A DNA stretch of 64,000 bases from Bradyrhizobium canariense (lineage in GTDB: Bacteria > Pseudomonadota > Alphaproteobacteria > Rhizobiales > Xanthobacteraceae), in the NCBI RefSeq assembly GCF_018130465.1, contig NZ_JAFCKJ010000001.1:620001-684000 (forward strand), read 5' to 3'. The notes below the pieces were generated by a model, which did no database searches, was not told the origin of the DNA, and saw nothing but the letters and a program-made list of their open reading frames with translations. Both the position numbers and the translations under genes were made by a program. Positions 28,150-40,405 of this stretch are shown piece by piece (the first letter of the stretch is position 1; each line of letters begins with the position of its first letter).

Positions 28150-28938
28150 CTACTTCCGCGTACAGGGCTTGATCTCGCCCGTCGCGTTCTTCAGGACGAT
28201 CGGGTTGGGCGACAGCCTGATGCCGAAGAACAGTTGAGAGCCCGACACCTTGTCGTCCGACCCCTGGTGGGCGTCCAGCTCGAGCTTGGCTGCGATCTCG
28301 GAGGTCAGCTTGGCCCGCTCCTCCATCGAAATCTTGTTGTGGTACTTGATCTCGTAGACGACATCGGCCTCCAGCACGGACCGCGTCTGGCACACGACGC
28401 CGCCGCTCGAAACGTTCAGGGTCACCGCGTCCTCGCACTCGGCCTTCAGCAAGGCATTGCGGGTCGAGATCAGCGACTCGTCGGAAATCAGCAGGATGTT
28501 GGCGTTCTCGAGCTTGAGGTGGATCGAATCGACCTGCTGCATGCCGGCGACGGCGGACAGCTTGTCCCTGACCTGCGCGGACACGTCGAGATTCTTCTCG
28601 AGCGACTGCTTCAGGTCGCGGTCCACGGTCGGCGATTTCTGGATCTTGCCCGTCAGGAGCGCGGGATCGACATCGCAGGTCGGATGCAGCTCCAGCCGAC
28701 CATTGCTGAGATATTCGATCGTGTTGATGGTGCCGGGGCCGCCGAACGTGCTCGGTGGCACCACCTCGAAATATCCGGTCTCGGAGAGGATGGCCGTGAT
28801 CGTCTGCTTCTTGCGCGGGAAACCGACCCAGGCTGTGACCATCACCAGGGCGATCGCGACAAAAACTCCGCTACCAAGCCAAAGCCATTTGCGGCTTGCT
28901 ACTTGCCTGGGCAGCACAACTGACTTCGCTCGCCGCAT
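28150..28938 (-). CDS. Membrane-anchored protein of unknown function
   Basis: A 262-residue protein. After a basic start (MRRAKSVVLPRQVASRKW) there is one membrane segment (about 19-39) and a periplasmic domain of about 220 residues with four cysteines. Long amphipathic helices between residues 100 and 190 suggest a helical or coiled region. The start lies inside the preceding small peptide gene, overlapping it by 40 bases in another frame. I do not recognise the family. Confidence 0.65.
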   Translation of the reverse strand: MRRAKSVVLPRQVASRKWLWLGSGVFVAIALVMVTAWVGFPRKKQTITAILSETGYFEVVPPSTFGGPGTINTIEYLSNGRLELHPTCDVDPALLTGKIQKSPTVDRDLKQSLEKNLDVSAQVRDKLSAVAGMQQVDSIHLKLENANILLISDESLISTRNALLKAECEDAVTLNVSSGGVVCQTRSVLEADVVYEIKYHNKISMEERAKLTSEIAAKLELDAHQGSDDKVSGSQLFFGIRLSPNPIVLKNATGEIKPCTRK

Positions 28939-29030
28939 GGCACGTAGCCTTTCGGACAGTCCGCCGAGGCAATCGCTGGCAGCACGACAAGAACGATCGC
29001 GGCGACGAACAGTGCAATGAACTGCTTCAT
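28899..29030 (-). CDS. Tiny secreted cysteine-rich peptide
   Basis: A 43-residue open frame with a convincing signal peptide (MKQFIALFVAAIVLVVLPAI then ASA). It releases a mature peptide of about 20 residues, DCPKGYVPCGERSQLCCPGK, with cysteines at 25, 32, 39 and 40. Two disulfides are possible. No strong ribosome site is seen. The 3' end overlaps the start of the next gene, which suggests translational coupling. Function is unknown; small Cys-rich exported peptides can be structural, signalling or antimicrobial, and nothing here decides which. Confidence 0.6.
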   Translation of the reverse strand: MKQFIALFVAAIVLVVLPAIASADCPKGYVPCGERSQLCCPGK

Positions 29031-29213
29031 ATGTTCGATCCCAAGGAGACCACAAGCAAACCGTCGGTTTGAAGGTAGTAGGCCGAGAGAGTAGCGAATC
29101 AAGGTTGAGCGGACAAGTGATCGAGTTCACACCGTCAGGTTCCCGCGAGGCGCATCCGCAGCTGTTCGATGCCGTGCGTCGTCCGGTACAGGCTGAGCAT
29201 TTGCTTCACCAAT

Positions 29214-29340
29214 GTCGCCCTGGCGAAAGCCAGGACCCATTACTCCAGCGAACAATTTGGCGAAGATTGGTCGTTCGGCTTTGCCAGCGATCGTCACCGA
29301 TGGATCACGCGGTATGGGTCCTCGCTTTCGCCAGGACGAC
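29214..29340. repeat. Palindromic intergenic element, GTCGCCCTGG variant
   Basis: The ends GTCGCCCTGGCGAAAGCCAG and GCTTTCGCCAGGACGAC mirror each other, with ACCCAT and ATGGGT just inside. It is the same design as the copies at 12945 and 20578 with altered arm bases. It lies in the 525-base gap 29031-29555, which otherwise holds only the metH terminator; no gene is seen there. Confidence 0.75.
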
Positions 29341-29500
29341 ACCGAACGGACGACACCGAACGTGTGGCACGCGCCCGCGATCGTGACGGACTAGGCAGCG
29401 AGTATCAAACGGGCGCGGTGGGTGATCGTGCATTCATACAGGTGTTTTGCCCGACGCCGCAAGTCGTTTCGGTAACGCCGAAAAATTATCGAGCTTTTTC

Positions 29501-29527
29501 AACCCCATGCCTACTGTGCATGGGGTT
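29501..29527. terminator. Intrinsic terminator downstream of metH
   Basis: A perfect 10-bp stem AACCCCATGC / GCATGGGGTT has a 7-nt loop, lies 28 bases after the metH stop, and is followed by T-rich bases on both strands. Confidence 0.7.
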
Positions 29528-29555
29528 GATTTCTCGTTTTTTGTTTGGAGGGCGC

Positions 29556-33434
<3,879 letters not shown>

Positions 33435-33440
33435 GGTGTC

Positions 33441-34361
33441 TTAAGCCGCCTTCTGCGCGCTCTTGGCGCGGATGCCGAGCAAATGGCTGATCGCGAACAC
33501 GAGATCGGCGCGGTTCATGGTGTAGAAATGGAAGGTGTCGACGCCGTTCTTCGCCAGCTTCTGCACCTGGCCGGCCGCGACGGTCGCCGCCACCAGCTTG
33601 CGGGTCTCGGCGTCGTCGTCGAGCCCCTCGAACTTCGCGGCGAACCAGTCCGGCACGGAGGTGCCGGCGCGGGTGACGAAATTGCGAGCCTGCTTGAAAT
33701 TGTGCATGGGCATGATGCCCGGCACGATCGGGATGTTGATCCCACGCGCGCGGACGCGGTCGAGATAGCGGAAATAGAGGTCGTTATCGAAGAACACCTG
33801 CGTGATCGCGCGGGTCGCGCCCGCATCGACCTTGGCCTGCAGCGTGTCGATATCATCGTCGAAGTCGCGCGCCTCGGGGTGCTTCTCGGGGTACGCCGAG
33901 ACCGACACCTCGATATCGCCGTGCCGCTTCTTGATGCCGGCGACGAGGTCGGCGGAGCTCTGGTAGCCATCGGGATGGCTGAAATAGGCCGTGCCGATGC
34001 CGCCCGCAGGATCGCCGCGCAGGCCGACGATGTGGCGGACGCCGACCTCGTGATAGCGGTCGACGATCTCGTCGATCTCGCCGCGCGAGGCGCCGACGCA
34101 GGTCAGATGCGCGGCCGGCAGCAGCGCGGTCTCCTTGAGGATGCGCGAGATGGTCGAGTGGGTGCGCTCACGGGTCGAGCCGCCGGCGCCATAGGTCACC
34201 GAGACGAATTTCGGGTCGAGCGGGGCCAGCCGGTTGATGGTGTCCCAGAGATTGCGCTCCATATCTTCCGTCTTGGGCGGAAAGAACTCGAAGGAGATCG
34301 CAGGCCGCTTCATGTGCCCGTCTTGCCCGTCGGTGTGGGCAGGCGTCGTCACGTCAGTCAT
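33441..34361 (-). CDS. metF: 5,10-methylenetetrahydrofolate reductase
   Basis: A 306-residue flavoprotein of the MTHFR family. ISFEFFPPKTEDMERNLW, VSVTYGAGGSTRERT and HLTCVGASRGEIDEI are the folate/FAD-site motifs, and the C-terminal VPGIMPMHNFKQARNF is conserved. It reduces methylene-THF to methyl-THF, the donor for MetH encoded immediately downstream. ATG at 34361 is preferred to GTG nine bases upstream. The N-terminal 20 residues (TDVTTPAHTDGQDGHMK) are not conserved in the family, so the ATG encoding MKRPAISF could be the real start. Confidence 0.94.
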   Translation of the reverse strand: MTDVTTPAHTDGQDGHMKRPAISFEFFPPKTEDMERNLWDTINRLAPLDPKFVSVTYGAGGSTRERTHSTISRILKETALLPAAHLTCVGASRGEIDEIVDRYHEVGVRHIVGLRGDPAGGIGTAYFSHPDGYQSSADLVAGIKKRHGDIEVSVSAYPEKHPEARDFDDDIDTLQAKVDAGATRAITQVFFDNDLYFRYLDRVRARGINIPIVPGIMPMHNFKQARNFVTRAGTSVPDWFAAKFEGLDDDAETRKLVAATVAAGQVQKLAKNGVDTFHFYTMNRADLVFAISHLLGIRAKSAQKAA

Positions 34362-34499
34362 GGGCACCACTCACTCCAAGGGCTCGCCGGGTCGTTGGCG
34401 GCCGGCGTCAGGTCTAGATTGGAAGAGGCTAGGATATGCCAAAGCGGTCGCGCTCGACAGCCCATCGGAGATGGGAAGTAGCCCACTTTGGCTTTGTTG

Positions 34500-34640
34500 G
34501 CATGAAATATTCGATGATTTAGAAGCGAAGTGGGAAGTTCATTTTGTTATAAAAGATTAAATATATCAGTTATATAGAGAGATTTTGCGGATTATCTGAC
34601 GCGACTTTATCGAGTGGGCAACATGAAAATAATGTTGCCG
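34500..34640. other. AT-rich intergenic segment with hairpin
   Basis: Between metF and the LLM oxidoreductase there are 396 bases without a convincing gene. About 140 of them are strikingly AT-rich against a high-GC background. The segment ends in a perfect 8-bp stem GGCAACAT / ATGTTGCC (34617-34639) with a GAAAATA loop and no T-tract, so an operator-like or RNA structure is more likely than a terminator. It should contain the metFH promoter on the minus strand. Confidence 0.6.
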
Positions 34641-34757
34641 GAGCGATCGTTGTCCCAACACTGCGGCGCGGTTTGGCGCGCGGGCCCCAGGCCTGCACGT
34701 CAGATCTGCGCGCCCTGCCCATTGCCGCTGCGCCGCCCTCCACTACGTTAGCGCGCC

Positions 34758-35771
34758 ATGATCCCGCTCTCAGTCCTCGACCTCTCCGTCGTCACAACCG
34801 GCACAAAGCCCGCCGCGGCGCTGCGCAACAGCATCGACCTGGCGCGCCATGTCGACGGGCTCGGCTATGTCCGCTACTGGCTCGCCGAGCATCACAACCT
34901 CGCCTCCGTCGCGAGCCCGGCGCCCGACGTGATGATCGGGCAGATCGCCGCGGTGACGACGCACATCCGCGTCGGCTCCGGTGGCGTGATGCTGCCCAAT
35001 CACGCGCCGCTGGTCGTGGCCGAGCGCTTCAAGATGCTGGAGGCGCTGTTTCCCGGCCGCATCGATCTCGGCCTCGGCCGCGCCCCCGGCACCGACGGTG
35101 CCACGGCCTATGCGCTGCGTAGCCGGCTCGACCGTCGTGAAGGCGACGATTTCCTCGAGCGGCTGCACGAATTGATCCTGTGGCAGACCCGGGAATTCCC
35201 CTCGGGCCATCCCTACCACAACGTCGTCGCGATGCCCGACGATACGCCGTTGCCGCCGATCTGGCTGCTCGGCTCCAGCGATTATTCGTCGGAGCTCGCC
35301 GCGCAGGTCGGCATGGGCTTCGCATTCGCCCATCATTTTGCGTCGCACGATGCGATCGATGCGATGGTGCATTATCGCAATCGTTTTCAGCCCTCGGCCT
35401 GGAGCGCGAGCCCGCGCGCGATCCTCGCGGTCGCCGTCATCGCGGCCGACACGGATGAGGAAGCCGAACGGCTCGCCGCGTCTTTCGACCTCAACCGCCT
35501 GCGCCGCGACCGCGGCCAGTATCTTCCGTTGCCGAGCGTGGAAGAGGCGCTGGCCTATCCCTATACCGACTCGGAGCGCACTTCGATCCAGCGCAACCGC
35601 TCGCGCCTGTTCGTCGGCAGCCCTGCAACCGTGCAGAAGACGCTCCAGCCGCTGATCGACGCCAGCAAGCCGGACGAGTTGATGGTGATCACCGCCGTCT
35701 ATGATCACGAGGCGCGAAAGAAATCGTATTCACTGCTGGCGAAGGCGTTCGGGCTGAAGGCGGTCGAATAA
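34758..35771 (+). CDS. LLM-class flavin-dependent oxidoreductase (MsnO8-like)
   Basis: A 337-residue luciferase-like monooxygenase. [37 protein letters not shown] and the run [14 protein letters not shown] are typical; the end carries [17 protein letters not shown]. The family uses reduced flavin supplied in trans to oxidise varied small molecules. It stands alone and is convergent with pheA across a palindromic element. Substrate unknown. Confidence 0.88.
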   Translation: MIPLSVLDLSVVTTGTKPAAALRNSIDLARHVDGLGYVRYWLAEHHNLASVASPAPDVMIGQIAAVTTHIRVGSGGVMLPNHAPLVVAERFKMLEALFPGRIDLGLGRAPGTDGATAYALRSRLDRREGDDFLERLHELILWQTREFPSGHPYHNVVAMPDDTPLPPIWLLGSSDYSSELAAQVGMGFAFAHHFASHDAIDAMVHYRNRFQPSAWSASPRAILAVAVIAADTDEEAERLAASFDLNRLRRDRGQYLPLPSVEEALAYPYTDSERTSIQRNRSRLFVGSPATVQKTLQPLIDASKPDELMVITAVYDHEARKKSYSLLAKAFGLKAVE

Positions 35772-35775
35772 AGCT

Positions 35776-35896
35776 CTCGTGCCCCGGACGCAGCGCAGCG
35801 CCCCTATGACGGTGCGCTGCAGAGCCGGGGCCTATCGCGCCCTGCGTTTCGTGGCCTCTGGATCCCGGCTCGCGCTCCGCGCGTCCGGGACACGAG
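35776..35896. repeat. Palindromic element between convergent genes
   Basis: The ends CTCGTGCCCCGGACGC and GCGTCCGGGACACGAG are near-perfect inverted repeats. The element fills the entire space between the LLM oxidoreductase stop (35771) and the pheA stop (35898), so it is placed as a bidirectional terminator. Confidence 0.8.
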
Positions 35897-35897
35897 G

Positions 35898-36743
35898 CTA
35901 CTCCATCGTCGCGCGGAACGGGTGACCCGGATAAACGCCGACGATGCGGAATTCGCGCGAGAAGAATTTCAGCTCCTCGATGGCGAAAGCAAGACCCTTG
36001 TCATCGGGATGGCCGTCGACGTCGGCGTAAAACTGCGTGGCGAAGAAATTGCCGTCGACCATGTAGCTCTCGAGCTTGGTCATGTTGACGCCGTTGGTGG
36101 CAAAGCCACCGAGCGCCTTGTAGAGCGCGGCCGGCAGATTGCGCACCCGGAATACGAAAGTCGTGACCAGCGGACCGGAGCCCTGTGCGGCCCATTTCGG
36201 CTCGCGCGCCAGCACCACGAAGCGCGTGGTGTTGTGGGCCTCGTCCTCGATGTCCTCAGCCAAAATGTCGAGGACGTAGATCTGCGCGGCGAGGCGTGAG
36301 GCGATCGCGGCGACGGACTTGTCGTTGCGTTCGGAGATGTCGCGGGCGCTGCCGGCGGTGTCGGCGTGCACGATCGGCTTGATGCCGAGCTTGCGGATGA
36401 TGCGCCGGCACTGGCCGAGCGCATGCACATGGCTCTCGACGCTCTTGATGTCTTCGATCTTGGTCCCCTTCACCGCCATCAACTGATGGCGGACCGGCAG
36501 AAACCATTCGCCGATGATGAAGAGGCCGGAGGCCGGCAGCAGATGATGGATGTCGGCGACGCGGCCCGCGACCGAATTCTCGATCGGGATCATGCCGAGA
36601 TCGGCCTCGCCCGACGAGATCGCCGACAGTGCGTCCTCGAAGGTGGCGCAGGGCATCGGCTCGGCGTCGGGATAGGCCTCGACGATGGCGATATGGGAAT
36701 TAGCCCCAGGCTCGCCCTGGAATGCGATTTTCAGCTTGCTCAT
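35898..36743 (-). CDS. pheA: Prephenate dehydratase
   Basis: A 281-residue monofunctional dehydratase with no chorismate mutase domain. The catalytic TRF motif is at 173-175 (NTTRFVVLA) and IPIENSVAGRV lies near 52-62. A C-terminal ACT domain (about 195-275; ALYKALGGFATNGVNMTKLES) should give feedback control by phenylalanine. It converts prephenate to phenylpyruvate. It lies 21 bases downstream of kdsB's stop region on the same strand order (kdsB then pheA). Confidence 0.95.
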   Translation of the reverse strand: MSKLKIAFQGEPGANSHIAIVEAYPDAEPMPCATFEDALSAISSGEADLGMIPIENSVAGRVADIHHLLPASGLFIIGEWFLPVRHQLMAVKGTKIEDIKSVESHVHALGQCRRIIRKLGIKPIVHADTAGSARDISERNDKSVAAIASRLAAQIYVLDILAEDIEDEAHNTTRFVVLAREPKWAAQGSGPLVTTFVFRVRNLPAALYKALGGFATNGVNMTKLESYMVDGNFFATQFYADVDGHPDDKGLAFAIEELKFFSREFRIVGVYPGHPFRATME

Positions 36744-36764
36744 GCTCGGCCTTGTAACAGCGGC

Positions 36765-37505
36765 TCAGGATTTGGAAAGGATGCTGCGGGCGGTTTCCAG
36801 GTCCGCCGGCGTGTCGACCCCGCGGGGCACGGTATCGACAATGGTGAAGTCGATGCGCATTCCGGCCTCGAGCGCCCGGAGCTGTTCGAGCTTCTCCTGC
36901 AATTCCAGCGGCGAAGGTGGCAGCGAGACGTAGCGCTCCAGCGCGGCGCGGCGATAGGCGTAGAGGCCGATATGGTGGTAGCGCGGCCCGTCGCCGGTCG
37001 GCGCGGTCGCGCGGGTGAAATAAAGTGCGCGCATGCGTCTGCCGCCGAGCGAGGTTCCGATCGCCTTCACGACGCTCGGCGCGAGGTCCTCCTCCTCGGT
37101 GTGGATTTGCGAAGCCAGCGTTGCGATATCCACGGCGGGGTCCTGCAGCGGCGGCAGCACCTCGCGGATGTTGTCGATCGTGATCGTCGGGAAATCGCCC
37201 TGGAGATTGACCACGATCTCGGCCTTGCCGTCCGGATCGAGCTTCTGCATGGCCTCGTGGATGCGGTCGGAGCCGGAGGGGTGCTCCGGGCGGGTCATCA
37301 CGGCCTCGCCGCCATGGGCGGTCACGACGGCGGCGATCTCCGCGGTGTCGGTTGCGACCGCGACCCGGCCTATCCCGGCGGCCTCGGCACGGCGCAGCAC
37401 ATGCACGATCATCGGCTGCCCCGCGATATCGGCGAGCGGCTTGCCGGGCAGGCGGGTGGCGGCCATGCGGGCCGGAATAAGCACCAGGATGCGGGGATCG
37501 ATCAT
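36765..37505 (-). CDS. kdsB: 3-deoxy-manno-octulosonate cytidylyltransferase
   Basis: A 246-residue CMP-KDO synthetase. [46 protein letters not shown] and [11 protein letters not shown] are the diagnostic motifs. It activates KDO with CTP for lipopolysaccharide core assembly. ATG at 37505 gives the family N-terminus; the long open frame upstream is antisense-driven and overlaps cycM. The gene is divergent from cycM and precedes pheA. Confidence 0.95.
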   Translation of the reverse strand: MIDPRILVLIPARMAATRLPGKPLADIAGQPMIVHVLRRAEAAGIGRVAVATDTAEIAAVVTAHGGEAVMTRPEHPSGSDRIHEAMQKLDPDGKAEIVVNLQGDFPTITIDNIREVLPPLQDPAVDIATLASQIHTEEEDLAPSVVKAIGTSLGGRRMRALYFTRATAPTGDGPRYHHIGLYAYRRAALERYVSLPPSPLELQEKLEQLRALEAGMRIDFTIVDTVPRGVDTPADLETARSILSKS

Positions 37506-37724
37506 CGGTTCAAGGGCCTGGAAACGGTGCGTTTTCCGCGCCGAGAAATGGGGTGGGGACGGGCGTGAAGCCCGCTCGCTTATACGGGTTGCCAGACCCC
37601 GGGCAAACCGATATCTCAATGGCAAAACTCGGGGAAACAATAAGGAACGTTGATTCTCCGAGGCTCGTCCTGGCGGCCATTTTGGGCCGCTCGATCCTTC
37701 TTGCGGTGTGGGGCCTGGCCGGAA

Positions 37725-38279
37725 ATGGACTCTTTCGAACTGAACAAGATTCTCGGTGCCGTGCTCGGCACCTGTCTCATCCTGCTGGTGACGAGCTTCA
37801 CCGCGAGTGCGCTGTTCTCGCCCAAGATGCCGGAAAAGCCGGGCTTCGAGATCGCCGTGAAGGAAGACGCCGGTCACGGCAAGGAAGGCGGCGCTGCCGC
37901 CGCGGCCTCCGAGCCCATCGAAAAGCTGCTCCAGACCGCCTCGGTCGAGAAGGGCGCTTCCGCCGCCAAGAAGTGCGGCGCTTGCCACACCTTCGAGAAG
38001 GGCGGGCCGAACCGTGTCGGTCCGAACCTTTATGGCGTCGTCGGCGAGGCAAGGGGTGAGGGCCGTAACGGCTTCAACTTCTCGGCCGCCATGAAGGCCA
38101 AGGGCGGCACCTGGACGTTCGACGATCTCAACAAGTTCATCACCAGCCCGAAGGGCTTCATCCCGGGCACCGCGATGGGCTTCGCCGGCATTCCCAAGGA
38201 TTCCGAGCGCGCCGACGTCATTGCCTATCTGAATTCGCTGTCGGAGCATCCTAAGCCGCTGCCGACGGCCTCGAAATAA
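37725..38279 (+). CDS. cycM: Membrane-anchored cytochrome c (CycM)
   Basis: A 184-residue class I cytochrome c held in the membrane by an uncleaved N-terminal segment (about 9-31). A linker rich in Gly, Ala and Glu is followed by heme motif CGACH (C84-H88), [13 protein letters not shown], and the axial methionine in [10 protein letters not shown]. Length and layout match B. japonicum CycM, which carries electrons from the bc1 complex to the aa3 oxidase. ATG at 37725 is chosen; the upstream frame is not protein-like. A strong terminator follows 28 bases after the stop. Confidence 0.93.
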   Translation: MDSFELNKILGAVLGTCLILLVTSFTASALFSPKMPEKPGFEIAVKEDAGHGKEGGAAAAASEPIEKLLQTASVEKGASAAKKCGACHTFEKGGPNRVGPNLYGVVGEARGEGRNGFNFSAAMKAKGGTWTFDDLNKFITSPKGFIPGTAMGFAGIPKDSERADVIAYLNSLSEHPKPLPTASK

Positions 38280-38306
38280 GGCGTCAAAAAAACTTCTTGG
38301 AATATG

Positions 38307-38335
38307 CGGCCAGGCTGAAAAGCCTGGCCGTTTGC
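38307..38335 (+). terminator. Intrinsic terminator after cycM
   Basis: A perfect 10-bp stem CGGCCAGGCT / AGCCTGGCCG is closed by a GAAA tetraloop and followed by TTTGCTT. Confidence 0.88.
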
Positions 38336-38489
38336 TTATCCGGGCCTCGCGGTGACGTTATCGGGGCGTTTGGCCGCAGCAATCCGCTCGCGGGGCTTCC
38401 AAGATGAGGAAAAAGCAACATATTCCGTCGAAACCTCGCCTATATTGGGAACTTAAAGGAGTAGCCTCCTTCAAGACAGGAATGTTGAT

Positions 38490-40391
38490 TTGGCCATTAC
38501 CCGACGCGATCTCCTGCTCACTGGCACCGCTGCCGCAGCGCTCCCCGCCCTTGGTTCCGTAGCGGGCCTTCCCGTCGTCGGCGCGGCGCACGCGCAATCC
38601 GCCGGCGAGCTCGCCTGGCGGCACGCTCTGTCGCTGTTCGGACAGGTCAAGTACCCCGCGGACTTCAAGCGCTTCGACTACGTCAATCCGGAAGCGCCCA
38701 AAGGCGGCGTCGCGCGCCAGATCGCCGTCGGCACATTCGACAATTTCAACATCGTCGTCTCCGGTGTGAAGGGGCAAGTCGCCGGTGCTGTGGCATTCAT
38801 CTATGAATCGCTCCTGACACCTGCGCTCGACGAAGTCTCGACCGAATACGGCGCACTGGCCGAGGCCGTCAGCCATCCCGACGATTTCTCCTTCGTCACC
38901 TATCGTCTGAGGCCGCAGGCTAAATGGCATGACGGCAAGCCAGTCACCGCGGACGACGTGATCTTCTCGCTCGATTCATTCAAGAAGCACCACCCGATGT
39001 ACTCGGCTTATTACAGCCATGTGGTGAAGGCCGAGAAGGTCGGCGAGCGCGAGGTAAAGTTCGTGTTCGACGCACCGGGCAACCGCGAACTGCCGCAGAT
39101 CGTCGGGCAGCTCACGGTCCTGCCGAAGCATTGGTGGGAGGGAACGGATGCGCAGGGCCGCAAGCGCGATGTCTCCGCCACCACGCTCGAAGTGCCGCTG
39201 GGTTCGGGCCCCTACAGGGTCAAGGAATTCGTTGCCGGACGGTCGATCGCGCTGGAGCGCGTCAAGGATTATTGGGGGCGCGACTTCGCCGCCAATGTGG
39301 GCCGTAACAATTTCGACGAGCTGCGCTACGAGTATTTCCGCGATGCCACTGTCGCGATCGAGGCTTTCAAGGCCGATCAAGTCGATTGGCGCACCGAGAA
39401 CAGCGCGAAGAGCTGGGCAACAGCCTACGACTTCCCGGCCGTCACCGAAAAGCGCGTGATCCTCGAGGAGTTCGCCAATCGCAGCTCGGGCGTCATGCAG
39501 GCCTTCGTGCCGAACCTGCGCCGCGCCAAATTCAAGGACCCGCGCGTGCGTCGTGCGCTCAACTACGCGTTCGACTTCGAGGAGATGAACAAGCAGATCT
39601 TCTACGGTCAGTACAAGCGCATCAGCAGTTATTTCGACGGCATCGACGAACTGATGGCGACCGGTTTGCCGCAGGGAAAAGAGCTCGAGATCCTCGAGAC
39701 CGTCCGCGCCGAAGTCCCGCCCGAAGTCTTTACGACAGCCTATAGCAATCCGGTCGGAGGCAGTCCGGAAGCCGTGCGCGACAATCTGCGCGAGGCGCTG
39801 CGCCTGTTCAAGGAAGCCGGCTACGAGGTGCGCGACCGCAAGCTGATCGACGTCAAGAGCGGCGCCCAGTTCTCGCTTGAATTGCTGAACTCGGATCCGA
39901 GCTTCGAGCGGATCACGCTGTTCTACAAGCCGTCGCTGGAACGGCTCGGCATTGCCGTCAGCGTGCGGACGGTCGATCCGACCCAATACGAGAACAGGAC
40001 TCGTGAGTGGGATTTCGACATCGTCACCAACTCCTGGGGCGAGTCGCAGTCGCCGGGCAACGAGCAGCGCGAATTCTGGTCGTCGAAGACGGCTGACATC
40101 GCCGGTTCACGCAATATTGCCGGCATCAAGAACCCGGCGGTCGACAAGCTGATCGAGCGGGTGATCTACGCCAAGGGTCGCGACGATCTCGTCGCGGCAA
40201 CCAAGGCACTCGATCGCGTGCTGCTGTGGAATCACTACGTGGTGCCGCAGTGGACCTATTCGAAGGTACGCACCGCGCGCTGGGACCGCTTTGGCCGGCC
40301 GTCGGAGTTGCCCAAATACGGTCAGTCCGGCTTCCCGTTCGTCTGGTGGTACGACGCAGACAAGGCGGCGCGGATCGCAAAGAAGTCGTGA
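38490..40391 (+). CDS. yejA: Peptide-type ABC transporter substrate-binding protein, YejA-like (first copy)
   Basis: A 633-residue family 5 extracellular solute-binding protein. A twin-arginine-like signal (TRRDLLLTGTAAAALPAL, cleavage near AHAQ) is followed by HALSLFGQVKYPADFKRFDYVNPEAPKGG, the YejA hallmark. FRLRPQAKWHDGKPVTADDV-type and GSGPYRVKEF motifs confirm the family. The start is TTG with AGGA nine bases upstream. It is first in a five-gene importer operon and starts about 150 bases after the cycM terminator. YejABEF systems import peptides such as microcin C; ligand here unproven. Confidence 0.92.
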   Translation: MAITRRDLLLTGTAAAALPALGSVAGLPVVGAAHAQSAGELAWRHALSLFGQVKYPADFKRFDYVNPEAPKGGVARQIAVGTFDNFNIVVSGVKGQVAGAVAFIYESLLTPALDEVSTEYGALAEAVSHPDDFSFVTYRLRPQAKWHDGKPVTADDVIFSLDSFKKHHPMYSAYYSHVVKAEKVGEREVKFVFDAPGNRELPQIVGQLTVLPKHWWEGTDAQGRKRDVSATTLEVPLGSGPYRVKEFVAGRSIALERVKDYWGRDFAANVGRNNFDELRYEYFRDATVAIEAFKADQVDWRTENSAKSWATAYDFPAVTEKRVILEEFANRSSGVMQAFVPNLRRAKFKDPRVRRALNYAFDFEEMNKQIFYGQYKRISSYFDGIDELMATGLPQGKELEILETVRAEVPPEVFTTAYSNPVGGSPEAVRDNLREALRLFKEAGYEVRDRKLIDVKSGAQFSLELLNSDPSFERITLFYKPSLERLGIAVSVRTVDPTQYENRTREWDFDIVTNSWGESQSPGNEQREFWSSKTADIAGSRNIAGIKNPAVDKLIERVIYAKGRDDLVAATKALDRVLLWNHYVVPQWTYSKVRTARWDRFGRPSELPKYGQSGFPFVWWYDADKAARIAKKS

Positions 40392-40405
40392 AGGACGCTC
40401 CCCGC

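Noticed and set aside
34362-34757. SAM, SAH or cobalamin riboswitch upstream of metF-metH
   Set aside because: No B12-box-like or SAM-II/SAH conserved core could be found by eye; only an AT-rich stretch and a simple stem-loop are present. A covariance-model scan would settle it.
37506-38249. An N-terminal extension of kdsB reaching across cycM
   Set aside because: KdsB is complete from the ATG at 37505; the extension is antisense to cycM and not conserved-looking.
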